Shown: piece after piece, positions 21,892-33,968 of the stretch
Layout of the letters: every line of letters begins with the position of its first letter
How positions within the stretch are numbered: position 1 is the stretch's first letter
Origin: Cantharellus purpuraceus
Taxonomy: Eukaryota; Basidiomycota; Agaricomycetes; Cantharellales; Hydnaceae
Direction of reading: 5' to 3'
Length of the DNA stretch: 64,000 nucleotides
Assembly (NCBI GenBank): GCA_025174535.1
Contig: JALBUN010000006.1
Location: 868,001-932,000 of the forward strand
The notes under the pieces: generated by a model
What the model saw: the letters and a program-made list of their open reading frames with translations, nothing else
What the model was told of the DNA's origin: nothing
Databases searched by the model: none
Made by a program: the position numbers and the translations under genes

Positions 21892-24319
21892 TATTGAAAT
21901 TGGAAATCTAGTCAGGGTGCAGGCGATGATGTTGAGAACAGAAAAAACTATGTTTTTACTTTTAGACAGAGCTTAGAATTTACAGTGAACTCATACTATG
22001 TCAGAATATACTCTACTTTTTAACACTCCCACTCAAGTGAACTGTCATTCCCAACTTTGAGACAAAATGTTCATGTTTCACCTTCCCAAGGCTTTTCATC
22101 ATAATATCTGCTGTCATCTCATTCGTTTGGCAATATCTGACCTGTAATTGACCAGACGCAACTGCTTCTCTGATATAATGGTATCTCACTGCGATGTGCT
22201 TTGTTTGCGGATGATTTCCAGGATTCCAAATTAATGCGAGAGCTCCCTGGTTGTCACATTGCAGTTTCATGGGTTCATTCTGTTTGTGTCCAAGTTCATC
22301 CAGTAATTGTCTGAGCCAGATTGCTTCTTGAGTGGCACAACTTGTGGCAATATACTTGGCTTCAGTACTTGACAGTGTGGGTGAAGATTGGATCTTACTG
22401 CTCCAGCTAATTGCAGCACCTCCCATCAGGAACACATAGCCTGCAGTCAATCGACAAGTATCCATATCGCCAGCTTAGTCTGAATCTGAGTATCCATGCA
22501 GAAGTCATGAGACAAGTCCACCATCCATTGCATTTGAGTTGTACCTCAATACATGGTCTCTGGTTCTGATGAGGTAACATACTATGCATTTTGCTTCAAG
22601 CCAGTGCTGTTGTCCTGGGTTTGTGGTGAATTTGCTTAGCGTTCCCACAGCAAATGCAATATCAGGCCATGTTCCTAGCATCACTCACATCAATCCTCCA
22701 ATGAGGTTTCCATATGGTGTTTTCCCCATCCCATTTATCTCTACTGATGATGTTGGACAGTCATCCACAGATAATTTGGCGCTGGCAGTGAGTGGGGTTG
22801 GTGCAGGCTTGGCATCAGTGAGTCCAAAGCATGCTCCCAACTCCTCAATGTAACAAGTTTGTGACAGCATGATGGCCCCTTTCTCATAGGTGATTTGCAT
22901 GCCAAGGATGTACCTTGCATCTCTGAGGTCCTTCAGTTTGAATTGCTTGCCCAGGTGTGTTTTGTGCATTCACATGGTTGTGAGGCAGTTTCCGAACATG
23001 AGCATATCATCAACATATACTGCCAAGTAGACTATGGCATCTCCATGTTGAAAGATGTATATGCAAAAGTCAGAGTTGCAGTGGTGATACCCAATTTGCT
23101 CCAAAGCAGAGTTCAGTAGGTCATTCCAAACTCATGAGGCTTGCTTGAGTCCATAGAGTGATCACCGCAGTCGCTTGATCTTTCCAGCCCCTTCAATACC
23201 ATCAGGAAGGCAAAGGTAAATCTCTTCCTCTAAAGGGCCATTCAGAAATGCTGTTTCCATATCTAGCTGATGAATGTGCTGCAAATTTTCCTTTAGTGTG
23301 AGTGCAAGAAGCAATCGGAGTGATGTTAGCTTGACCACAGGAGCAAATGTCTCATCGTAATCAAGACCTGGCATCTGGGAGAATCCCTTTGCGACAAGGT
23401 GAGCCTTGAATTTTTCTATGCTACCATCTGCATTTTGCTTGACTTTCAGAATGATTTTAGCACTGATGGCCTTGCATCCTGGTGGGAGAATTGCATCAAC
23501 CCATGTTCCATTGTCTGCAAGTGCCTGTAGTTCCTTTTCAACAGCTGGTTTCCAGATCTCTTCCCAATCAGGTCCTTGCATGGCTTCATGGAGAGACCGG
23601 GGTTCATCGCAGCTTCTGGTGAACATTGCTGCTGCTGTGGCAGTGAAGGCAACCTCAGCAAATTGGTCTGGTAAGTCCATTCCTTCTTCTACAGGTTCCT
23701 CTGCTATGATGTCTTGTGTGTGCTGAGACTCACGGATTTTCCAGGTTAAACATATGGTGCGGCATTGTGGGAGCTCTTGTGCTGGTCCCAACAGATCCAT
23801 TTCAGTGCGACGTCTGCATGGGACACTTGCAGGGGGTGTTGGTTCCACATGATCTGCCAAGGTGAGTGGGGCCTCTGGTGTGTCTATGTCTGCTCCCACT
23901 GAATCATGGGTGTACGATGCTGCATCATTGGATTCATCAGTATTCTCTCCTGGAGATATCCTGGGGTTCACGACTTCATTTGGCCAATGGAATTGTAACT
24001 CTTCTGTTCAATGGCCATTCTTGGGTATGTGTGTGCGTTCGTCAAAAACAACATCACGAGACTTGATGATCTTACATCTGTCAGGGTCCCAGAGATGGTA
24101 AGCTTTAGTTCCTATCATGTAGCCCATCATGATACACTTTCGTGTTTTTGAATCTAGCTTTTTGCACTTATGTTTGGGAAGATGCACATACACTAAGCAT
24201 CCAAAGGGGCAAAGACCCGCAATCCAAGGCTTTTGGCCAGTCCATGCTTCATGAGGGGTGCAATCAGCTAGTGCTGTCATTGGGCATTGATTGATAAGAT
24301 AAGTTGCTGTGCCAACCAC

Positions 24320-25736
24320 TGTCGGTTTGCTTATGGAATAGATCCTATAAGCCTGCGCGCAACGGTCCTAGCAAACAGACGGTGTGTAACGTAGTTGTTC
24401 AGCACTCCAAAGATCAATCAGGGCGAGGGGTAAGTAACAGGGAAGTGGGATAGTGCTCTGTGGTTGGATGGGGATGGGAGCTAAAGGTCGGTCCCAATGG
24501 CTGATTGTGCTCTGTGACTGGATGACAATGCGGAGCCCGGTTGGGAGGTACGCAAAAGCTGGTTTCAGGAGAAGCAACCTCTCGGTGGCAGAGGGAAATC
24601 TGATTGTTGAACCAAGGTGTTTTACCTCAGTGTAGAGATGATGGATTGTGATGTAGAGCATAGAGTGTAGACTTAGAGCATGGACTTTGACTTTAGAGTG
24701 TTGGCTGAAAACTGTTGATTGATTCCAAAGGCAAAAACTAGCGCCCTTTTATATACAAATCCCCAGGGCACAACAACACAATATGAGGAGCAAATGATGC
24801 GATATGATGCAAGAAATGCTGATCAAGCCAGCTGATGAAGCGTGTGAAGATGAACTACTAAAGGGGGAAATCATGGAGAAATGAAATGACAGATAGGGGT
24901 AATCTTTGTAAAAATAGGGGGTGATGAGTAATAAAAGAACCAAAAATAGAACAAGGATGAGTAAGTCATGTATGAATGAATTAAAAGATGAAACAGGGGT
25001 GAGTCATATAAAAGAACAATAGAAATGTCCACCCATACCATCTTCCCTACAGCTCCGAAGGTTAATTGACCCTGAGTCACACATGAGGACTTCAGTCAGC
25101 ATCCACAACAAATACTCCTTATTGTCTTAGTGATCCGTCTCCATATGGTATCCTGTTCCAAGAGTATTTGGTCCCTTTGCCTGACATGATGTAACCTGAG
25201 TCAGATTGAAGTGGGAGGATAGGTCAGCGATGGCGACTGAAATTCTACCTCACGTTCGACTCTTCTATCCGTGTTACAATATAGAGGCGAAATGTTGAGG
25301 AATGTATATGGTTCAATGGAATTGTGAAAGAATATGGGATCGCCAATGGCATAAGAGAGACATGGTGGGGATCTTGGACGTTGAAAGAGTTTTGGAAGTA
25401 TTTTGACACGTGGAGGTGGCTTAACATGCCCGTGGAGCTCGGCGTATTTTTGATAGTCCTCTGTGTCCAGAGACCAGTGTGACGTATTATTAGAAGTGAT
25501 GTTGGAGAGGGGAATAGAATGGGAAGCCATGTGAATGATGATGAAAGGATCAGTGTGAATAGAAGGCTGATAATGATCAATGGCGATGAAACACAAGTGA
25601 CGATCGATGGCTCGAATTAGAGACTGAGGTGGATAGGGAGTTGCGGCGCTATTTAAAAGTTGATACGAAAAGATGCTGGCGGAGTTGGACTGTCAGAGTG
25701 GTTCGATATGCATCCTCGATGCGTCCTGGCTCGTCA
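24320..25736 (-). mobile_element. Solo LTR family EL, complete copy (1.4 kb)
   Basis: Plus-strand ends TGTCGGTTTGCTTATGG...GGCTCGTCA. It is longer than the other LTRs whose two ends are both visible here. On the minus strand there are two TATA boxes: TTTAAATAG (25650-25658) and TATATAAAAGGGCGC (24741-24755). The flanks ACCAC and ACCGC may be a decayed duplication if the terminal A is shared. It carries the 109-codon ORF listed next. Confidence 0.7.
25201..25530 (-). CDS. Small ORF inside the EL LTR
   Basis: About 109 codons from ATG 25530: MASHSIPLSN, then NTSHWSLDTEDYQKY, then HVKPPPRVKILPKLF. It has a TATA-like TTTAAATAG about 120 nt upstream. Versions with the same start occur at about 3471 (frameshifted), 33532 and 45852. 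No family is recognised. It may be a captured gene exon, an LTR-encoded peptide or a chance frame. Conservation of the frame in copies 24 kb, 32 kb and 45 kb is the only support. Confidence 0.35.
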   Translation of the reverse strand: MASHSIPLSNITSNNTSHWSLDTEDYQKYAELHGHVKPPPRVKILPKLFQRPRSPPCLSYAIGDPIFFHNSIEPYTFLNISPLYCNTDRRVEREVEFQSPSLTYPPTSI

Positions 25737-27858
25737 CCGCTTCTGCCCAGAAACCATCTGAGAGTGTGGTGGAGAGGAGCATGCTGTGAGCTTGTTCAAC
25801 TAGGGTCCAGTTCATTCGTTCAGCTAGTCCATTCTGTTCAGGTGTGTCTGGTGCCATTGTTTCATGAAAGATACCACTTGTTTTTAGAAATGTTTTGAAC
25901 TGTTGATCAACATATTCGCCACCATTATCTGTGCATAGGCATTTGATCTTGTGTCCAGTTTCAGTTTCAACCATTGACTTGAACTCTATGAAGGCTGCAA
26001 AGGTGTCGGACTTCCTTTGAAGGAAATAGAGGGAAAGGTGGTGTGTATATGAATGTAATGAAATATTTCTTTCTGCCAAAAGATGTGGGGAAAGGTCTGC
26101 AGAGATCTGAGTGGATCAGGTCAAGTTTATTGTGGGCATGCTTTCCTGATTTAGAGAAGGGTAAGTGATGTTGCTTTCCTTTTATGCAGGGTTCACAGAA
26201 ATTGACACTTCCTCATACAGCATCCACTCCTTCCACAAGACCCTTATCAACAAGTCATTTTACATTGTTGATGCCAAGGTGTCCAAGGCAGCGGTGGAGT
26301 AGGTTTATGTCAATGATGCGTAACACTCCTGCAAGATTGGCGTTTGCCGCTGAAGTGAGGGGTTTTCCCTTGAGGTGGTAAAGTCCACTACCTTGTGGTC
26401 CTGTTGGGTGAGGTGTGAGACTGATATGAGGGTTGCTGCAAGCTCAGGGACGTATAGGGTGTCTGGTAAAGTGGCCTTAATTAATTTGTCATTGACTTCT
26501 ATATTGTAACATAGGGAGCCTCTCCCACTGGCTTCTATGACTGTTGCGTCACTGAGGTGAATAAGGATTGGTTTCGTGAGTACAGTAAATGAAGATTCAT
26601 CAAACCAGTTGTGGTGTGGGCTCATGTGTTGGGAACACCCTGAGTCTATGAAGGAATCGTCAATTGACACTTTTGCAAGGTTTGCCATTATATCCATAGC
26701 AACAAATACATGGATTTCATCATCATGCAGGGGATTGGAATGGGTGATTGACTGGACAGCGACCATGTTGGCATGCTCCAAATCGGAGTTGCTAGAAGCC
26801 TCCGCTGTGTTTGCCCTTCTCCTCTTTTTCCATCTTGTCTGCCTCCTTTTTGTGACACTTGTCCTCAGCATGCCCAGGGTATTTGCAGTATGTGCACTTG
26901 ATTCGCTTTTTATCCTTTGACTTTTGCCCCTTTGCCTTGTCTTTGGTGAGGAGCACTGAGTTGGACATTGCTGTGGATGCATTGCCAGTAAGGCGTGTTG
27001 CTTCCTGCAGCAGGCGAGTTGAGACATCATGCATATTGAGTTTCTTTGAGTCGGAAGCAGATTGTAGGAGTGTGACGGTGATGGTTTCCCAAAGGCATGG
27101 TCGCGGAAGTGACATGAGGAGGATCTGTGCCATGAATTCATCATCGAATGCCTTTCCAGCTGCCACAAGTTTATTATTTTCACAGAGGAGGAAGTCAATG
27201 TGCGTTTGCATGGGTTCACCTTCTTCATACTTCTTCTCGAGTATGCCTATTTTAATATAGAATGCAGCAATACCCGTGTGCGCCTCTTCATGTACCTTTT
27301 TAAGACTGTCCCAAATGTCTTTAGTGCATTTATAACTTTCAATGTGATGTTCTTGATCCTCTTCAATGATCTCTATGAGAATCCCGGCTGCTTTTCATCT
27401 TGCAATCACCATTCTCTGATCTCCTTCTCCATTCTGCTGCGCCAGATTTTATCTTTGGTAGTGTTTTGAGTGGATGATAATGTAGGTTGGATGTCATAAC
27501 CTTTAACAACGCCCCAAACACCATTCTTTATCAGTCTCCCACTTGCCTTGAGTTTCCAGGAATGGTAATTCCCATGGGTGAGCTTTTTGAAGGATGCAGT
27601 GTTGGTGTTGTTGGACATGATGGTATGTGAGTTGAGTCTTGACAGTTGAAATTTTCAGTGATTTCCAGGGCAATGCACAGGGTGGGTGATCTTGAGCAAT
27701 TAGTGGTCCCTGGGGCCCATAACCTATTGAAATCGGAAATCTAGTCGGGGTGCAGACGACGACATTGAGAACAGAAAAAACTATGTTTTTACTTTTAGGC
27801 AGAGCTTAGAATTTACAGTGAACTCATACTATGTCAGAATATACTCTACTTTTTAACA

Positions 27859-29509
27859 TATTTGCTGAAGTTGCAGCATTTGCTAATGGCATAAGTGAGC
27901 TAGAAAATATGGAGCAAGTGTTTATGGTACTTGCAGAGGATGAACCTTCAAGTTATCAAGATGCCATGAAATCCTCAGAGTGAGTGGCATGGGGGCGCCT
28001 GCAAAACCGAATTCAACACACTCATGGAATACAATACATGGACGCTAGTTGACCCCCCTCCAAATACAAACATCGCGGGCAGCTGATGGACATTTTGAGT
28101 AAAAAGAGACAACCTTGGCCAATTAGACAAAAGAAAAGTTAGAGTGGTCACTCAGGGTTACTCACAGCTACCAGGGATTGATTTTAACGAAATCTATTCA
28201 CCTACGGTCTGCTTTACATCCATCTGATTCATTCTCACACTTCACAGCCCATCACAACCTCAAACTACAACAAATAGATGTCAAGGGAGTGTATCTCAAT
28301 GGCATACTAGATGAAACCGTATACATGCATCAGCCTGAAGGATTCATTGAGAAGGACAAGGAACACCTCATATGTAAACTCAGTAAAGGCCTTTATGGAC
28401 TGAAACAGTTGGAACACATGTGGCATCAAAAACTCCAGGATGAGTTATCAAAGCTTGGATTCAGACCAGGGAGAGCTGATCAGACAGTATATTTCTGATC
28501 GAATAAAAGTGGAGGACTCAAAATCACTGGATGGTACATGGATGATGGATTACTTGCAGTGAAATCAAAGGAGTCAATGGAAAGAATGGTTATGGATATT
28601 GGTGGACTCTTCAAGATCTAGGATATGGGAGAACCCACCTGTCTACTGGGCATAAAAATTGATTGCAATTGAAGCAGAAGCACGATACACATATCACAAC
28701 CAGCTTTCATCAATAACATTGCAAACCAATTCAGCATACAGCCTGGTCACTCTATCAACAGTCCAATGGACCCAAACATTGATCTTAGAAAATCCACCGA
28801 CTTGGATGAAACAATCAACATCCCATATGCTTCACTAATCAGCTGCATCAATTATTGTGCAGTCTCCACTCAACCTGACATATATACACCACCAACAAGT
28901 GTGCCCAGTTCACATCACATCCAACAATCGATCATTGGGATGCAGCTAGAAGAACTGTTCAATATTTGCAACACACAATGAATCATGGCATTCTCTATTG
29001 AAAGGATGGAAAAGGAATCAAGGGATACACACATAATCTCACAGGCTTTACAGATGCAGACTTTGCAGGTGATGCTGATGATTGCAAGTCAACGACGGGA
29101 TGGATCTACACATATAACAGTGCTCCTCTCTCCTGGGCCTCGAAGAAACAAACATGCATCTCATGATCATTGATGGAATCTGAACTGATCGCAGGATCGT
29201 TCACCTCAGCAGAAGGTATATGGTTAATACGATTAGGCCAGGATTTCATGCACACCTTCACTCCAATCCTTGTCTTTACCGACAACCAGTCATTCCTTAT
29301 GTTTGCCAACAACGACATCAGCAACAATCGAACCAAACACATTGATACACATTATCATTATGTGTGTGATCAAGTTTCAAAAGGCAACATTGTACTACAT
29401 TACATTCCAACATATGAAAACCCAGCTGACATTTTGACTAAACCACTATCTCCATGCAAGCATCGGCAACTACTTGCTTTACTTGGTATCTGCTGTTCTT
29501 GAGGGGGCA
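27859..29509 (+). pseudogene. Copia family F element, RT-RNase H (right half)
   Basis: Continuation of 21609-21891. Reverse transcriptase (IDVKGVYLNGILDETVYMHQPEGF, KGLYGLKQ) carries WYMDDGLLAVKS near 28536, a Met in place of the usual Val of YVDD. RNase H has FADADFAGDADDCKSTTG in a broken frame near 29050. The C-terminus (VFTDNQSFLMFANN, TKHIDTHYHYV, NPADILTKPL) ends at 29502. Many frameshifts and stops. The polypurine tract TTGAGGGGGCA precedes the LTR. Confidence 0.85.
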
Positions 29510-30206
29510 TGTTATTGGGGAAGGGATAAAGGGGATAGGGGGACAGGAGCACAAAGAAGGCTCAGGGGGAGAAGGGGACAAGTGGAGACAATTATAGGGA
29601 TGGTATAGGGAATAGGAGAAGCCCCTGTGAGTTCTAGAACTGCCTGGACATTTTCTTACATTTTATTTCATCATTTCCACATCATGGACAATCCCTCACA
29701 TCATTCCCCCATCACATATTCTATCATTGGCCTAGAACATTTACAAGGGACTTTTACATACATGAGGCCCCTTACCATGTATAAATTACACTTGTATTGC
29801 CCTTGAACAATTCAGAGTAATTATCTCTCACCTATTCTGTCTGTGTGTTTAAACTATTCATATTTGGAATAACTCCAGAACAAACACGTATTTCTACTAG
29901 CTTTTGCATATTCTATTAGAATATTGCATACTCTATCCGAATCCTGAATTACGAAGCCATACTGTCACTGGCTATTTTCCTATTGAGCATTTACTCATAT
30001 CTGAGTCATCTGCTCCTGCTTCTTGCTCAAAGTATCAATATCTAGACAAAGACTCAAATTACTTCAAATTTCATAGGAAGATACTATTCAACTGTATCTT
30101 CCATTTGACTTTGCATACACCCAGGTCCCATCACTCCCTCAGTCACTATTTGACATCTACTCTTCACTCCCCCACAGCAAGACAATTTTATACACTATTC
30201 TCAACA
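29510..30206 (+). mobile_element. LTR family F, 3' LTR of the copia F element
   Basis: 697 bp, TGTTATTGGGGAAGGG...TTCTCAACA, preceded by the polypurine tract. It shows that the solo LTRs at 15045, 36534 and 54306 and the split LTR 35922-37389 belong to a copia lineage. Confidence 0.82.
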
Positions 30207-30300
30207 GTTCTGATCACTGCACTAACACTGATCAGGAGCTGAATAATGGTTCTGGAATGTTCTATCTAATAATAGAAGGAAACAGCTGGAATGTTATGGA
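30207..30300 (-). mobile_element. LTR family P fragment
   Basis: About 95 bp matching 5670-5760 (GTTCTGATCACTG...). Truncated on both sides. Confidence 0.5.
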
Positions 30301-31375
30301 CTGAATCCAGACAAGATGGTAAGCATGCCAGAGATCAATTTTGGTGAAGAATCAAGCCCTCCTAGGACTGTCAAGAAGATTGGAGATGCGAGGAAGTGGG
30401 TAACAGTCTTTTTTGGTGATTTTATTGAGGCCCCTGAAATCAACACAGAGTTGGAGGGAGCCATCTTTTTTCCATATGAAAAAGACTGGAGTGCCACCCA
30501 GAGATTAGGTCGGCCAGATGAAACCATAAGATAGATGCTCATTGATGAATTCTTGAAGAGCCTGGAGTTCGCTCTGGGACAATGAGTAGATTGGACTGAA
30601 AGGAGGAGATGTTCCATCTTTCATTTCAATTCTCAAATTGTATGGCTTGTGAGCGGGTAGGGTATCAGCATGGGTTTTGCTAAAAACATCCATGAATTTG
30701 TGATATTCAGTCGGAACATTCCTCATGTTGACTGGAGGGTCCTTGGAGTTCCTTAGAACTGTGGAGGAGATGAACAACTTGAATGTTTGCATGTTGGCTT
30801 GGAAGGAGTCATGGGTGAAGGTTGCCGCATTGACGAAAGCAATTTTTGGAGCAACAAGTGGAGATGGAGTTATGGAGTTGAGTGGAGCTGATGCTACCAA
30901 CTTGGATGGCACCAAGGATTTTGTCTCTATTGGAGTTCAGAACGAGATACTGCCCAATACCTAGTCAATCAATGGATTGTAGCGGGTGAGCCAGTTGTGT
31001 CCCAGAACTGCCAAGCAACTAACATCCAACAGAGTTACATAAAAAGTAATGGAGTGGGTTTCTCCCATAGGAAAATGGAGTGGCAGGTCAATTGTGGATT
31101 TGATAATGGAGTTAGAGGATCCATCGAAGAGCCGTAACAGAATCAGAGTGATGTCTTCAGTCCAGAGATGATGTCTGGAGACAAACAAAGAATCAAGGAA
31201 ACAATGAGTGGAACCAGAGTCCACTAGGGTTGGGATTGGAGTTGAGGGGATGAGATCAGAGGTGAGTCAGAGTGTCAAGGAGTTAGGGTCTGAAAGAGTG
31301 GATGCATTGAGACATAGCTCTGCGAAGGCACCAGTGAGTTCAATGCAACCCTTGTCCGGTGCTGGAGCCAAAGGG
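30301..31375 (-). pseudogene. Gypsy fragment: protease and start of RT
   Basis: Minus-strand fragment with protease LVDSGSTHCFLDSLF (DSG kept), HNWLTRYNPLID, and RT N-terminus VPTEYHKFMDVFSKTHAD through [18 protein letters not shown] and FFTKIDLWHAYHLV, cut at 30300. It is close to lineages A and D but identical to neither. The palm-domain YxDD is missing. Confidence 0.75.
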
Positions 31376-31529
31376 TGTTGGAATGCACTGAAGGTCCCTA
31401 CAAAGTTTGGTATGGATTGGGTTATTGTGTGAGGAGATATGAGTGTTTTATGTGCTACAATTTTGCTTTTTTGCTGAGTTTGTAGTTTAGCTTATCTAAT
31501 AACATCCAACTTCGCTTTTGAGCTCTACA
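31376..31529 (+). mobile_element. Solo LTR family C
   Basis: 154 bp, TGTTGGAATGCA...CTCTACA. The flanks AAGGG and AGAGG do not match, so it sits at a recombination junction rather than a clean insertion. Confidence 0.75.
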
Positions 31530-31690
31530 AGAGGATGACACTATATGTCACTCTAGTCACACTGATATGCAAATGATGGGATAGAATGGTTATTTATTTA
31601 GAGGCAAAATGGCCTCCTTATATAGTGTATCTACAGGAGCTGACTAATCCTTCTAGCTATTAATAGTTGTCAGTGCAAGATCTGCACTGT
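31530..31690 (-). mobile_element. LTR family P fragment
   Basis: Matches about 5445-5600 (GAGGATGACACT...). It has the minus-strand TATA-like ATATAAGGAGG near 31612-31622. Truncated by the following copia. Confidence 0.5.
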
Positions 31691-32312
31691 CATGTGTGAC
31701 AACGCGAAGGAGTTTGTGCAGGGAAGATTCAAGGCTTACCTTGATGCAGAGGGCATACAGCTGTACACATCAGTCCCACACTCACCACAAATGAATGGTG
31801 TTGCAGAGTGGATGAATCGGATGATTGTGAAGGGAGCACAGGCGATGCTGTTGGAGGCAAAGCTGTCTAAGCGCTACTGGACACTGGCTTTCAGAACGAT
31901 GGTGTACTTTACGGAACAGGTCACCGACTCGTGCCAACAATGGGAAGACACCATATGAGGTTTTCTATGGTGAAGTGCCTGATATAGGTGACCTTCGACC
32001 ATTTGGATGTCAAGTTAGCGTGCATGCTGCAAGGGAGAAGACGCATAAATTAGACTCACAATCATGGAGAGGCTATATGGTGGGCTATGAGCCATGGGAT
32101 GGCGGTTACCTGGTCCTGGAACCCAAAACAGGTAAGGTACACAGAGTGCGCAACCTGATATTCCATGAAGTGTCCTTGGGACTGATAATCCCAGCACCAA
32201 TCATTGATGCACAGGAGCTGGCTACAAGCAGGGAACTAGATGAGGCACCAAGTCAGCTATCAGTGCCGGCTGCACAGACCTGGAGTGAAAAGCTTACCAT
32301 AAGAATTCCCGC
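31691..32312 (+). pseudogene. Copia family Q: integrase C-terminal half
   Basis: Integrase core from CDNAKEFVQGRF through HSPQMNGVAEWMNR, one frameshift near 31945, then GKTPYEVFYGEVPDIGDLRPFGC and GYEPWDGGYLVL. Interrupted at 32312/32313 by the EL LTR. The 5' LTR, gag, protease and first integrase Asp are missing. Confidence 0.82.
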
Positions 32313-33556
32313 TGTCGGTTCGCTTATGGAATAGATCCTATAAGCCTGCGCGCAACGGTCCTAGCAAACAGACGGTGTGTAATGCAGTTGTTCAGCACTC
32401 CAAAGATCAATCAGGTCGAGGGGTAGAGGTAGCACTTAGTAACAGGGAAGTGGGACAGTGCTCTGTGGTTGGATGGGGATGGGAGCTAAAGGTTAGTCCC
32501 AATGGCTGATCGTGCTCTGTGACTGGATGACAATGCGGAGCCCGGTTGGGAGGTACGTGAAAGCTGGTTTCAGGAGAAGCAACCTCTCGGTGGCAGAGGG
32601 AAATCTGATTGTTGAACCAAGGTGTTTTACCTCAGTGTAGAGATGATGGATTGTGATGTAGAGCATAGAGTGTAGACTTAGAGCATGGACTTTGACTTTA
32701 GAGCGTTGGCTGAAAACTTGTTGATTGATTCCAAAGGCAAAAACTAGCGCCCTTTTATATACAAATCCCCAGGGCACAACAACACAATATGAGGAGCAAA
32801 TGATGTGATATGATGCAAGAAATGCTGATCAAGCCAGCTGATGAAGCGTGTGAAGATGAACTACTAATGGGGAAATCATGGAGAAATGAAATGACAGATA
32901 GGGGTAATCTTTGTAAGAATAGGGGTGATGAGTAATAAAAAAACCAAAAATAGAACAAGGATGAGTAAGTCATGTATGAATGAATTAAAAGATGAAACAG
33001 GGGTGAGTCATATAAAAGAACAATAGAAATGTCCACCAATACCATCTTCCCTACAGCTCCAAAGGTAAATTGACCCTGAGTCACATGAGGACTTCAGTCA
33101 GCATCCACAACAAATACTCCTTATTGTCTTAGTGATCCGTCTCCATATGGTATCCTGTTCCAAGAGTATTTGGTCCCTTTGCCTGACATGATGTAACCTG
33201 AGTCAGATTGAAGTGGGAGGATAGGTCGGCGATGGCGACTGAAATTCTACCTCACGTTCGACTCTTCTATCCGTGTTACAATATAGAGGCGAAATGTTGA
33301 GGAATGTATATGGTTCAATGGAATTGTGAAAGAATATGGGATCGCCAATGGCATAAGAGAGACATGGTGGGGATCTTGGACGTTGAAAGAGTTTTGGAAG
33401 TATTTTGACACGTGGAGGTGGCTTAACATGCCCGTGGAGCTCGGCGTATTTTTGATAGTCCTCTGTGTCCAGAGACCAGTGTGACGTATTATTAGAAGTG
33501 ATGTTGGAGAGGGGAATAGAATGGGAAGCCATGTGAATGATGATGAAAGGATTGGT
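32313..33556 (-). mobile_element. LTR family EL inserted in copia Q (main part)
   Basis: Closely matches 24320-25560. The remaining ~185 bp of this LTR lie inverted at 33784-33968, so the LTR was broken by a local inversion after insertion. Confidence 0.78.
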
Positions 33557-33968
33557 CCTGCAAGTGCCTCCTTGATGGTGAGTGGGTCATCTGGTGACGG
33601 TACGTTCGCTGACTTGACATTATCTGTCAGCGGCTCTCCTGCCATTGCCGACATCGCAAACTTGAATGTGATGCCTGCCTGTGGCTTGTGCATCCAGCCT
33701 GATCACATTGTATGAGCTGGGTAATCCGGTACCGTACTCACAAGCATGTCTGTATTTGTTGCACTGGCTGCAGCTGGCTGGGGTGATGAGCCAGGACGCA
33801 TTGAGGACGCATATCGAACCACTCTGACAGTCCAACTCCACCAGCGTCTTTTCGTATCAACTTTTAAATAGTGCCGCAACTCCCTCTCCACCTCAGTCTC
33901 TAATTCTAGCCATCAATCGTCACTTGTGTTTCATCGCCATCAATCATTATCAGCCTTCTATTCACACC
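33557..33968. other. 412-bp inversion spanning LTR EL and copia Q
   Basis: 33784-33968 is the missing end of LTR EL and 33557-33783 is copia pre-RT sequence, both in reverse. Flipping the block restores EL (GGATCGGTGTG) and the copia frame (KEALAGP-NALYWNKALDKE). See findings. Confidence 0.8.

Larger units (their letters stand above)
22026..27618 (-). pseudogene. Copia family M gag-pol polyprotein remnant
   Basis: gag starts at ATG 27618 (MSNNTNTASFKKLTHGNYHSW). UBN2-type gag and a CCHC knuckle (CTYCKYPGHAEDKC, about 26880) follow. Protease (SFIDSGCSQHMSP, about 26640) and integrase (CLCTDNGGEYVDQQF, TPEQNGLAERMN) run to AEAV, where the EL LTR intrudes. The integrase resumes at about 24319. 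RT (23971-22685) has VYVDDMLMFG near 23010, and RNase H (22465-22026) runs from GYVFLMGGAAISWSSK to the C-terminus VHLSGSVKK. Frameshifts and scattered stops break it, but the catalytic YVDD is intact. Confidence 0.85.
21892..27858 (-). mobile_element. Copia family M element, inserted into a copia F element
   Basis: Full-length layout with LTRs of about 134 bp: 3' LTR 21892-22025 and 5' LTR 27725-27858, minus-strand TGTTAAAAAGTAG...TTTCAATA. The PBS GGTTATGGGCCCC follows at once. Flanks TATTC (21887-21891) and TATTT (27859-27863) are a near-perfect target-site duplication. It contains a 1.4-kb EL LTR (24320-25736) in its integrase. Confidence 0.85.
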
